Assembly (NCBI GenBank): GCA_016716565.1 | Contig: JADJWC010000002.1 | Location: 744,001-808,000 of the forward strand | Length of the DNA: 64,000 bases | DNA from: a bacterium | GTDB lineage: Bacteria > Bacteroidota > Ignavibacteria > Ignavibacteriales > Ignavibacteriaceae | Direction of reading: 5' to 3' | In this document: positions 45,180 to 53,001 of the stretch, piece by piece | Layout of the letters: every line of letters starts with the position of its first letter | Position numbering within the stretch: position 1 is the first letter of the stretch | Translations under genes and position numbers: made by a program | The notes under the pieces: model-generated | Databases searched by the model: none | What the model saw: the letters and a program-made list of their open reading frames with translations, nothing else | Told to the model about the DNA's origin: nothing

Positions 45180-45701
45180 TTATTTGCCCCTTTTCAGGTT
45201 ATCCAGAACTTTAAATGTTATATCGAAAGCAGCATCAGCATAAAGCAAAACAATATCTCCACTTTTATCGAAGACAAATTGCATTCCTTCGCCCTTTGCC
45301 ACCTGTTCGATACCCGTATAAATTTTTCTTTTAACAGGTTCAAAGATTTCTTCCTGCTTCAGATAAATTTCTCCATTCGGCTGTCCGAATTTTTTATTCC
45401 TGAAACCGAGAATATTCTGTTCCATTGCGATGAGTTCCTGCTGTTTTGATAGTTTCTGCTCATCGGTCATCGTTGTTGCCTGTTTCTGATAGTCAGTAAG
45501 CAATTGCTGGTAACCAAGTGTCATTGAATCAAGTTGATCTGACCATAGTTTTGTTAAAGCATCAAGATCACTTTGAGCTTTAATCGCTTCCGGAAGCTGC
45601 GTGAGTATTACTTGCGAATCTACGTAACCAATTTTTTGACTGGTCTGCGCAAAAACCGCAGTGCTGAACAACACGATTAAAATTAAAAGAGAATTTCTCA
45701 C
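45180..45701 (-). CDS. OmpH/Skp-family periplasmic chaperone, first copy
   Basis: This 173-residue protein has a signal peptide (MRNSLLILIVLFSTAVFAQ) and the same plan as its neighbour: KIGYVDSQVILTQLPEAIKAQSDLD, a coiled arm (QQLLTDYQKQATTMTDEQKLSKQQELIAMEQNI) and FVFDKSGDIVLLYADAAFDITFKVLDNLKRG. It uses a GTG start behind AAGGA. It comes right after bamA, the classic bamA-skp order; the extra copy may serve different clients. Confidence 0.88.
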   Translation of the reverse strand: MRNSLLILIVLFSTAVFAQTSQKIGYVDSQVILTQLPEAIKAQSDLDALTKLWSDQLDSMTLGYQQLLTDYQKQATTMTDEQKLSKQQELIAMEQNILGFRNKKFGQPNGEIYLKQEEIFEPVKRKIYTGIEQVAKGEGMQFVFDKSGDIVLLYADAAFDITFKVLDNLKRGK

Positions 45702-45737
45702 AGTTTTTTTCCTTATGTTATTTTAAATTGAGTTAAA

Positions 45738-48236
45738 CTAAAATCCTTTACCAAATTGAAAATGGAAGAGCCATTCAGGATCTCTGCCATCAACAATTTT
45801 ACGGTCAAAACCATAACCAAAGTCAAAGCCTATTAAACCGATGGGATTGATTAAAATTCTTGCCCCTACTCCTGCTGATCTTCTTACATCAAAAATATCT
45901 GTTTTGTCAAAACTTTCAAAAACATTTCCTGCTTCTGCAAATGTAAGAAGGTAAAGAGGAATCGGTTCTAAAGTAACAGCAAAACGTAGTTCAGCACCAA
46001 TTTTATCAAAAACACGCCCGCCAATGACTTGTCCGAAAACGTTTCTCGGACCAACACTTCTATCAGGATAACCTCGTAGTGGAACTGTTGAAATCACCAA
46101 ACCATTACCACCCATATAGAAAAATTCAAATGGCTGTATCGGCGTTCCTTTTACGATTTCATCTATATAACCAAAATCTGCAACTGTATAGAAAACCAAC
46201 CTATTAGTATTGAATAATCTCTTGTACCATTCAGCTTTGAAAGTGTTCTTCAGATAATCTACATCTCCGGGCAAGAATGGTCCACCTGATACTTCCATAT
46301 CGAGCGTATATGTAGAACCCTGTGATGGAAATATTGGATTATCAATATTTCTTCTACTTAATGTTGCACCAAGTGTGTACTGGTGAGTAACACCTTCCTG
46401 GTAGAAGTTTTGCCCTTCAATTACATTGTTATATTGATATCGTAATCTTCCCTGAATATAAAAGAAATCATCCGGCCATTTTAATCTTCTCCCAACTCGC
46501 AAAGTTGCACCTGTCTGCCGTAAATCATAAACATACTGCTGACGAGTATCGAAGACATCAACGCCGACGGAAGTTGGAGTATCAAACATCCACGGCTCAG
46601 TAAAACCGACTGTAAAAGTTCTGTAAATATTCCCAAAACCAAACTGCCAGTTGAAATTTAGGATTTGTCCACCGCCAAGTGAGAAGGGCTCTGTTATAGA
46701 AAAGTTTGTAAGCGTAACACCAATTGATCCGCTGAATCCAAATGCACCGCTGTATCCGACCGAAGCATTCAGGTAATCACTTGATTTTTCTTCAACGTTG
46801 AAGATGACTGCAACTGTGCTGTCACTTTCGAGCCGTGTATCTATTCCTCCCGGACCATACAATTTTTCCGCGCTAAAGTACTGTAAATTGGCAAGCTGCT
46901 GAACACTTCTGAATAAAAAGCCGCGGTTAAAATAATCACCAGGAATTGTGTACAACTCTCTGCGAATAACTTTATCTTTTGTTTTAGTATTGCCTTCAAT
47001 TTCAACACGGGATATCCTGAACTGATTCCGTTCCTCAACACGAATATGAATATCGACTGAATCAGTGCTAACTCTTTTTTCTTCTGCCTGAGCATTAAAA
47101 GTTAGATAACCGTTGTCAAGATATAATGCGGAAATATCTGTCTGTGCTTCATTGCCTCTAAGATTTTGCTGAAACTTTTCATAGTCATAAACATCACCCT
47201 TGGCGAAATCCAATCTTTCATTTAGTACATAATCAGGATAGACAGTGTTTCCCTCCCACGTAATATTTCTGATTTTATATTGAGGACCTTCAAAAACATT
47301 AATTAAGATTTTCAAATCCTGATTATCATTATAGTAAATGAGTGAATCGTTCAAAATTTCAGCATCACGGTAACCATTCTTTTTATAATAATCTATTACC
47401 AGTTGCTTATCCTTTTCGTAATCTTTAGGTTTAAACTGAGCACTTGACCAAAATTTCCACCATTTAGCCGTTGAAGTCTCATCCATTTCTCCGGCCAGAT
47501 CATCGCTATCAAAAACTGTGTTTCCATTAAATTCAATTTCCCTGACGATCACTTCGCTACCTTCATTGATTGTAAGCTTTAACAAAACACGGTCTTTAAT
47601 TCTTTCAATCAGATTTGAATATATCAGATCGCTGCTCTCATAGGTAAACTCGTATTCATCAGAAAAATCTTTCTTGTTTCTCCAATACACTGTTATGTCA
47701 TCATCAACTGTATCAGCAGATACAAACTCGAACATTTCATCTTCGATTTCAGCATTTAAGAATCCTTCTTCAGCATAAAGATCTTTGATTCTCAATTTCA
47801 ATTTCGCTATGGATTGCGGAGATATTACCGTTCCCCGCAGAAAGGTTACCTTGCCCTCAATATCCTCTGTATCTATCTCATCATTTCCTTCAATTACTAC
47901 ACGCTCAAGTCTCGGATATTCTTCGACTTTAATGAGAAGAAAAACTCCCTCTGCAATTTCTCTCTCAATTAAAATCTGGATGTCGGAAAATATGTTAAGT
48001 GTCCAGAGTTGTCTTATAGCACTTAGCGTTTGATCACCCGGAACCTGAATTTCACTGCCAACTTTCAATCCACTGTTTGCAATTATCGTTGCAGCATCTG
48101 CTGATTTGTTGCCTTCAACAGATATCCCTAAAACTTTATAGCTTTTTTGATTACTCTGTGAGAATGAGGAAACTGAAAAGAGAAAAATCGAAACTATTAT
48201 AAATATCTTGCTAAACTTCAACCGTCGAATCCTCAT
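45738..48236 (-). CDS. bamA: Outer-membrane protein assembly factor BamA
   Basis: BamA is the core of the machine that inserts beta-barrel proteins into the outer membrane. The 832-residue protein has a signal peptide (IFIIVSIFLFSVSSFSQ), five POTRA domains (for example YKVLGISVEGNKSADAATIIANSGLKVGSEI, RVEIEGNTKTKDKVIRRELYTIPGD), and a 16-strand barrel with the Omp85 signatures FFYMGGNGLV and VPLRGYPDRSVGPRNVFG. It ends in F, as barrel proteins do. It overlaps the uppS end by 26 bases. It is followed by two Skp-type genes and the lipid A run. Confidence 0.93.
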   Translation of the reverse strand: MRIRRLKFSKIFIIVSIFLFSVSSFSQSNQKSYKVLGISVEGNKSADAATIIANSGLKVGSEIQVPGDQTLSAIRQLWTLNIFSDIQILIEREIAEGVFLLIKVEEYPRLERVVIEGNDEIDTEDIEGKVTFLRGTVISPQSIAKLKLRIKDLYAEEGFLNAEIEDEMFEFVSADTVDDDITVYWRNKKDFSDEYEFTYESSDLIYSNLIERIKDRVLLKLTINEGSEVIVREIEFNGNTVFDSDDLAGEMDETSTAKWWKFWSSAQFKPKDYEKDKQLVIDYYKKNGYRDAEILNDSLIYYNDNQDLKILINVFEGPQYKIRNITWEGNTVYPDYVLNERLDFAKGDVYDYEKFQQNLRGNEAQTDISALYLDNGYLTFNAQAEEKRVSTDSVDIHIRVEERNQFRISRVEIEGNTKTKDKVIRRELYTIPGDYFNRGFLFRSVQQLANLQYFSAEKLYGPGGIDTRLESDSTVAVIFNVEEKSSDYLNASVGYSGAFGFSGSIGVTLTNFSITEPFSLGGGQILNFNWQFGFGNIYRTFTVGFTEPWMFDTPTSVGVDVFDTRQQYVYDLRQTGATLRVGRRLKWPDDFFYIQGRLRYQYNNVIEGQNFYQEGVTHQYTLGATLSRRNIDNPIFPSQGSTYTLDMEVSGGPFLPGDVDYLKNTFKAEWYKRLFNTNRLVFYTVADFGYIDEIVKGTPIQPFEFFYMGGNGLVISTVPLRGYPDRSVGPRNVFGQVIGGRVFDKIGAELRFAVTLEPIPLYLLTFAEAGNVFESFDKTDIFDVRRSAGVGARILINPIGLIGFDFGYGFDRKIVDGRDPEWLFHFQFGKGF

Positions 48237-49026
48237 TAAGTGTTTCGTCCGAAGAATTACTGATCTGCTCGCTTACTTTACCAAATCGGCGTTCTCGCTT
48301 CTGATATTGTCTGATTGCATCGTATAAATGTTCTCTTGAAAAATCCGGCCAATAAACATCGAGAATAACGAATTCTGAATAAGCAATTTGCCAGAGTAAA
48401 AAATTACTTACTCTAAATTCACCGCTTGTTCTGATTATAAGATCTGGATCGGGCATGCTTTTGGTAGTCAAATTATCAGAGATAGTTCTTTCAGTTATAT
48501 TTTCGGGAGAAATTTTCCCCTCTGCAATTTTTGTTGAAATAGTTTTTACAGCTTCTAAAAGTTCCCATCGTCCGCTGTAGCTAAGTGCAAGATTTAACGT
48601 CATCCTCTTATTATTCTTAGTTCTTTCAATATCCTTAAAAAGCTGCTTCTGTACGACGTCCGGAAGCGATTCGATGTTTCCTATGCAAGTCAGTTTAATA
48701 TTATTTTTGTTAAGTTCGTCGAGCCTGTCCTTTAGACTTTTCAATAAAAGTCGCATAAGTGTGGAAACTTCATCCTTAGGTCTGTTCCAATTCTCTGTTG
48801 AAAAAGTATACAGAGTAAGATATTTTACTCCTATTTCAGCACAAACTTCAACTATCTCTCTTACAGTTTCAACACCCCTCCGGTGACCGGCAACCCTTGG
48901 TAAACCACGTTTTTTTGCCCACCTGCCGTTTCCGTCCATAATTATTGCAATGTGGGTTGGTATTTCGCCGCTTCTCTTCAGTTCCTCCTGAAGAGCTTTA
49001 TCAGATTGTGTCTTTTTACTTGCCAA
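48211..49026 (-). CDS. uppS: Undecaprenyl diphosphate synthase (isoprenyl transferase)
   Basis: UppS makes the C55 lipid carrier for peptidoglycan and LPS. The signature HIAIIMDGNGRWAKKRGLPRVAGHRRG has the catalytic Asp31 and the substrate-binding Arg/His; LTLYTFSTENWNRPKDEV and DLIIRTSGEFRVSNFLLWQIAYSEF complete it. At 271 residues it is slightly long because of extra residues at both ends. It uses TTG at 49026. It opens the run with bamA. Confidence 0.93.
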   Translation of the reverse strand: MASKKTQSDKALQEELKRSGEIPTHIAIIMDGNGRWAKKRGLPRVAGHRRGVETVREIVEVCAEIGVKYLTLYTFSTENWNRPKDEVSTLMRLLLKSLKDRLDELNKNNIKLTCIGNIESLPDVVQKQLFKDIERTKNNKRMTLNLALSYSGRWELLEAVKTISTKIAEGKISPENITERTISDNLTTKSMPDPDLIIRTSGEFRVSNFLLWQIAYSEFVILDVYWPDFSREHLYDAIRQYQKRERRFGKVSEQISNSSDETLNEDSTVEV

Positions 49027-49183
49027 TCTTAATTTTTTTTATTGATGAAGCCTGTAAAATTATAGTCGATGGTCTAATAAATCAAGGAAAATGAAGCCTG
49101 ATTAAATAATATAATCAGATGAACAGAATATTATGTGGATTGAAGACTGGAATAAAGGTAAAAATAATAGCGGCGATATTAAT

Positions 49184-49612
49184 TCAGGAGAAGATAACCT
49201 GATCCTTTAACTGACTGCTTCTGCCTCTTTCAATTGTCCGCTCAACTATACGAGTGAGTTTAACATTTTTTCTAACATTATCATCAACATTTGATAGTAT
49301 TTCTTTTGCCTGCTTATAATAATCATCAGGTACTCCAACGAGTAATAGTATTGGTTTATCAGATGCCTTACTTTTTCTGGAGGCCAGGTAATTGATTTTT
49401 TCTATTAAATCGGGATTAAAAATATCTTCTTTGGTAAGTGTAATCCCTATAGCGTACTTTTCTCTTTGTCTTCCTATAACATCAACTGAAAATCTACCGA
49501 TATTTGATGGTTCCGGAAGATAAGTACCAAGTCTACGGCTTATTGTAAAATAACCAAGTCTCCAAAACTCATTCACTAACAAATCGATTGCTTTTCTTTC
49601 TGAACTATCCAT
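49184..49612 (-). CDS. Small protein with a possible endonuclease-like fold, in the lexA operon
   Basis: This 142-residue protein starts at ATG 49612 behind GAGGAGA; the open frame's extra 8 residues are not needed. The segment GRFSVDVIGRQREKYAIGITLTKEDI has the shape of a PD-(D/E)xK nuclease core (Asp then a strand), but the expected E-x-K is replaced by G-I-T, so it would be an inactive or very divergent member. KPILLLVGVPDDYYKQAKEIL follows. I do not recognise a named family. It is 14 bases after the WYL-like gene and shares the lexA promoter by position. Confidence 0.6.
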   Translation of the reverse strand: MDSSERKAIDLLVNEFWRLGYFTISRRLGTYLPEPSNIGRFSVDVIGRQREKYAIGITLTKEDIFNPDLIEKINYLASRKSKASDKPILLLVGVPDDYYKQAKEILSNVDDNVRKNVKLTRIVERTIERGRSSQLKDQVIFS

Positions 49613-49625
49613 AAAAAATCTCTCC

Positions 49626-49874
49626 TCAGGAGGCAAATGTATTTATTGGTATAACCGGTGAAAATCTAAATGAGTTTACAACCCGAATATTGGCAATTCT
49701 GTTGTACTCAAATTTCCGGACTTCATTTGTATTCTTAACTCTGCCATAAATTATTTTTCTTCCGAATTTATTTTTAGCGATGTAGTATGGTTCAATATCG
49801 AACTGTTCCAAGCCATACAGAAATTGCAAATAATTTCTTTTTCTAATTGCCTGAATAAAAATATCTGTTTTCAT
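49626..49874 (-). CDS. Small WYL-like domain protein in the lexA operon
   Basis: This 82-residue protein resembles the WYL domain that senses ligands or nucleic acids: FDIEPYYIAKNKFGRKIIYGRVKNTNEVRKFEYNRIANIRVV recalls the P-x-x-L...G...R-x-F...RI core. There is no DNA-binding domain. An AAGGAG ribosome-binding site precedes the ATG. It lies 13 bases after lexA, so it should be induced with it after DNA damage. The WYL assignment is by eye. Confidence 0.6.
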   Translation of the reverse strand: MKTDIFIQAIRKRNYLQFLYGLEQFDIEPYYIAKNKFGRKIIYGRVKNTNEVRKFEYNRIANIRVVNSFRFSPVIPINTFAS

Positions 49875-49887
49875 TTTTCCACTCCTT

Positions 49888-50535
49888 TTAATTTAACCAT
49901 CTGACAACACCTTTAACCTTTCCAATTAATCTGAAGTCATCACTGTTTTTAACATCAATTGGATTGTAGGAGTTGTTTTCTGGAATGAGTCTTATCTTAT
50001 TATTTACATATTCAAATTTTTTGACAGTTGCTTCATCGTTTAACATAGCAACAATAATATCGCCATTCTTTGCCTGCTCTTTAGGAGAAACGATTACCAA
50101 ATCCTTGTCATTTATCCCTGCATTTATCATACTATCACCTTTTACTCTCAGTGCAAATGCTTCTTCAACTTTTTTCAGAAATGATGGATCAACGACCAGT
50201 GAGCCTTCCAAATTCTCTACTGAATTAATCGGAAGACCTGCAGCAACTCTACCAAGGATTGGAATCTTTATGAATACATTTTCATCCACAGCAATTTTAT
50301 TAATGGGTTCGTCATCATTTTTCTTAATAAATGAAATTCCTCTGCTTGCATTGCTCTCAATATTGATAAAGCCTTTTTTTACTAAAGCTTCCAAGTGCCT
50401 TTTGACTCCGAATGTTGAAGAAATCTGAAAATGTTTCCCTATTTCCCGGAGGGTTGGCGGGTAGCCCGTTTCATTTGTGAACTGCCGGATAAAATTCAGG
50501 ATTTCTTCCTGTCTGTCTGTTAATTTGTTTTTCAT
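49888..50535 (-). CDS. lexA: LexA-type SOS repressor
   Basis: LexA represses DNA-damage genes until RecA triggers its self-cleavage. The N-terminal winged helix (LTDRQEEILNFIRQFTNETGYPPTLREIGKHFQISSTFGVKRHLEAL) is followed by the S24 peptidase domain. The cleavage site is Ala99-Gly100 (GRVAAGLPI), the nucleophile Ser135 is in GDSM and the base Lys172 is in EATVKKF. At 215 residues it is standard. Two matching 18-bp dyads lie in its promoter (50538-50581), so it probably represses itself. Two small genes follow in the same operon. Confidence 0.93.
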   Translation of the reverse strand: MKNKLTDRQEEILNFIRQFTNETGYPPTLREIGKHFQISSTFGVKRHLEALVKKGFINIESNASRGISFIKKNDDEPINKIAVDENVFIKIPILGRVAAGLPINSVENLEGSLVVDPSFLKKVEEAFALRVKGDSMINAGINDKDLVIVSPKEQAKNGDIIVAMLNDEATVKKFEYVNNKIRLIPENNSYNPIDVKNSDDFRLIGKVKGVVRWLN

Positions 50536-50537
50536 AT

Positions 50538-50555
50538 AGTGCTCAATTGTTCACT
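50538..50555. promoter_or_regulatory. Candidate LexA operator 1
   Basis: AGTGCTCAATTGTTCACT is an 18-bp dyad (AGTG-N2-CAATTG-N2-CACT) just upstream of lexA. It has the same plan as the dyad at 50564-50581, with centres 26 bases apart, so the pair defines the pattern AGTGnnCAnnTGnnCACT. Confidence 0.75.
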
Positions 50556-50558
50556 TCA

Positions 50559-50587
50559 AATATAGTGCACATATGACCACTTGTCAA
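50559..50587 (-). promoter_or_regulatory. lexA promoter (TTGACA-N17-TATATT)
   Basis: On the minus strand TTGACA (50582-50587), a 17-base spacer and TATATT (50559-50564) form a textbook sigma-70-type promoter. The -10 also reads TATATTTG, the Bacteroidota -7 form. The spacer is almost entirely filled by the second operator, so a bound repressor would block polymerase. Confidence 0.75.
50564..50581. promoter_or_regulatory. Candidate LexA operator 2
   Basis: AGTGCACATATGACCACT is an 18-bp dyad (AGTG-N2-CATATG-N2-CACT) that fills the spacer between the -35 and -10 of the lexA promoter. It matches the dyad at 50538-50555 in every palindromic position outside the two central bases. Confidence 0.78.
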
Positions 50588-50631
50588 GTACTTCTTTAAG
50601 AATTTTTATGAGGAGAATATTTTTAGGAATT

Positions 50632-50658
50632 GGGCAGAAGAATGATTTCGTTCTGCCC
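50632..50658 (-). terminator. Probable terminator of ilvE
   Basis: GGGCAGAA (50632-50639) and TTCTGCCC (50651-50658) form an 8-bp G+C-rich stem about 12 bases past the ilvE stop. The T tract after it is poor (AATTCCTAAAAATATT), so termination may be partial. Confidence 0.45.
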
Positions 50659-50669
50659 TTAATTGGATT

Positions 50670-51758
50670 TTAGGTAAGAACTACCTCTTTTTGTTCGACG
50701 AGCGTTAGCCAGCTGTGTACGTCTTTTTTCTTTCCGTAATGTATAGACGTAAGTTCATTGAAAAGTTTCAGGTCCAGTTCACCTGGTTTTCCATCGTTGA
50801 AAACCATTTGTTTGCCTTTGTAAGTCAGCCAGCCAACTGAAGAAATAATTGCTGCGGTGCCGGTTCCAAACAAGCCGAGAAGTTTTCCGTCATCGTATGC
50901 TTCTACTACTTCATCAATTGAAACTTCTCTTTCGACTATGTTCATTTTCCATTCTTTCAGAATTTCAATCACTGATCGCCTTGTAACTCCTGGTAAAATG
51001 GTTCCATTTAATCTTGGTGTTACAATTTCATCTTTAAAGTTGATGAAGATGTTCATTGTCCCCACCTCTTCAATATATTTCTGATGAATACCATCAAGCC
51101 ACAAAACCTGAGTGAATCCCTTTTTAATAGCTTCCTGACCAGCAAGAAGACTAGCCGCATAATTTGCTGGTGTTTTGCATTCACCTAAGCCTTTTCTGAC
51201 AGCTCTTACATATTCATCTGTCACAAGAATTTTAACTGGTTTGAAACCCTCCGGATAGTAGGCACCAACAGGTGACAGCAGTAAAATAAATTTATATTCT
51301 TTTGCCGGTTTAACGCCAAGGAATGGGTCTGCACCATAAATAAATGGTCTGATATAAAGTGAATCGCCATGTTTTGCAGGGATCCAATCTCTTTCAATAT
51401 TAATTAATTCCTTTAGAGCTTCAATTGCAAAGTTGGCATCAATCTCGGGTATACAGATTCTTCTCGACGAGTTATTTAATCTTTCGAAATGTTTATCCGG
51501 TCTGAATATTACTATATCGCCCGATTCTTGTCTGAAAGCTTTCAGCCCTTCAAATACTGCCTGTCCGTAATGAATAAACATTGCAGCAGGATGGATTGGT
51601 AATTCATCAACCGGTTTTATTCTCGGATTATGCCATCCATCTTTTTCATTATAGTCCATTTCGAACATATGGTCGGTAAAAATTTTTCCAAATCCAAGAG
51701 ATTCAGGCAGGTTAACTTTTGATTTTCTTTCTTTTATATTGAATTGAATTGGTTCCAT
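50670..51758 (-). CDS. ilvE: Branched-chain amino acid aminotransferase
   Basis: IlvE moves amino groups onto the keto acids of leucine, isoleucine and valine. This 362-residue class IV PLP enzyme is the long (eukaryote-like, type II) form: GKIFTDHMFEMDY, HYGQAVFEGLKAFRQ, RICIPEID, YIRPFIYG, KGLGECKTPANYAASLLAGQEAIKKG with the PLP lysine, and IEEVGTMNIF. A GGAGT ribosome-binding site precedes the ATG. It stands alone between lexA and the MlaE-type gene. Confidence 0.92.
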   Translation of the reverse strand: MEPIQFNIKERKSKVNLPESLGFGKIFTDHMFEMDYNEKDGWHNPRIKPVDELPIHPAAMFIHYGQAVFEGLKAFRQESGDIVIFRPDKHFERLNNSSRRICIPEIDANFAIEALKELINIERDWIPAKHGDSLYIRPFIYGADPFLGVKPAKEYKFILLLSPVGAYYPEGFKPVKILVTDEYVRAVRKGLGECKTPANYAASLLAGQEAIKKGFTQVLWLDGIHQKYIEEVGTMNIFINFKDEIVTPRLNGTILPGVTRRSVIEILKEWKMNIVEREVSIDEVVEAYDDGKLLGLFGTGTAAIISSVGWLTYKGKQMVFNDGKPGELDLKLFNELTSIHYGKKKDVHSWLTLVEQKEVVLT

Positions 51759-51869
51759 TGTTTACTCCAGAATTTTCTTAAATGACAATTAATGGTACTC
51801 AATTTTGCGGAGAATTTAAACTCCTTAATTGACAAAGCGCACAGAAGCCAATTTTAATATTCACTTCTA

Positions 51870-52652
51870 TCAGAACAATAAGGTCCACAAGAAGTAATCG
51901 AGAATTAAAATCAGTGCTGCCGATAGTACAAATGAACGAATGGTTGAAAGTCCAACACCTTCCGCACCACCGGAAGTCTTGAATCCGATATGACATCCCA
52001 ACAGTGAAGTTACACCACCAAACACTACTGTTTTAATTAATCCACCTGTAAGATCGGAAAACTCAAAAAACTGTCTCACCGAACCAAAAAAAACACTGTA
52101 AGGAACCTGCAAGAAATAATCAGAGACAACATAAGCACCAGCAACAGCGATTGTGTTTGCAAATATTACAAGAACAGGCATCATTAAAATCGCAGCTAAA
52201 AATCTCGGCATTGCCAAATATCTGATGGGGTCAATTGCCATAATTTCGAGTGCATCAATTTGTTCGGTAACTTTCATAGTGCCAAGCTCGGCAGCAATGG
52301 AAGCACCAACTCTTCCTGCGATAACAATTCCTGTTAGTACCGGACCAAGCTCAGTAATAATAGCTCTGCTGGTAGTCCCGCCAAGCAGTGAGAGCGGAGC
52401 GATTCCTTTTAATTGATAAGCTGCCTGCCATGCAGCAACCGCACCCGTGAATGTAGCAATGATTATAACAAGCGGTAATGAATCAACACCAATGTGCTGC
52501 ATCTGGAACAATACTTCTTTTCTTGTTCGATGAAGACTTTTGAAGCTTCTCACAATTCCAAACAGCATCAAAAAAACCTGTCCTGTCTCTTCAAGAAAAG
52601 CTAAAGATCGTTTACCTATTGTCTGGAAAAATTTATTAAACACAACACACAA
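51870..52652 (-). CDS. mlaE: MlaE-type ABC permease
   Basis: This 260-residue inner-membrane protein resembles MlaE/YrbE, which moves phospholipids between the membranes to keep the outer leaflet asymmetric. The sequence VDSLPLVIIIATFTGAVAAWQAAYQL, ELGPVLTGIVIAGRVGASIAAELGTMKVTEQIDALEIMAIDPIRYLAMPR and GCHIGFKTSGGAEGVGLSTIRSFVLS are diagnostic. The partner ATPase (MlaF) and MCE protein (MlaD) would be expected next to it but are not seen here. Its start is TTG at 52652 or GTG at 52643; neither has a good ribosome-binding site. Confidence 0.88.
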   Translation of the reverse strand: MCVVFNKFFQTIGKRSLAFLEETGQVFLMLFGIVRSFKSLHRTRKEVLFQMQHIGVDSLPLVIIIATFTGAVAAWQAAYQLKGIAPLSLLGGTTSRAIITELGPVLTGIVIAGRVGASIAAELGTMKVTEQIDALEIMAIDPIRYLAMPRFLAAILMMPVLVIFANTIAVAGAYVVSDYFLQVPYSVFFGSVRQFFEFSDLTGGLIKTVVFGGVTSLLGCHIGFKTSGGAEGVGLSTIRSFVLSAALILILDYFLWTLLF

Positions 52653-53001
52653 AATTATTATTACTTCACATTAAAATTTAAAGAAAATTACCTAAATCAT
52701 GCGTCTGACAATTTTGGATTAATGGCCTAATTTATTTCTTATTTTGCTACGTTCAACTTGTAAAACATATCATTCTGAGACGACAAACATTGAGCATAAC
52801 AACAAAGTATTTTCTTGTTGTGAAAAATATTTTTAACGCGATGTAACTAAAATCTTGTTTTTTGCGTGGCCTGAATGATTGTTCTGCTAAAATCCAAATA
52901 AGTGAGCAATTGGTTTTTAATTAAAAAAATGATGTAAAAATTTTTCCTGATTAGCACTATAATTGCTGTAAAAGCACGTTAATTCTGCTTTTCAAACTAT
53001 C
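52653..53001. other. Gene-free divergent region
   Basis: This is the longest gene-free stretch after the left edge (349 bases). It is AT-rich and holds the promoters of the divergent permease and histidine kinase genes. A TATAAT at 52958-52963 could be a -10 for the kinase, but I see no matching -35. No repeat or structured RNA is apparent. Confidence 0.4.
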
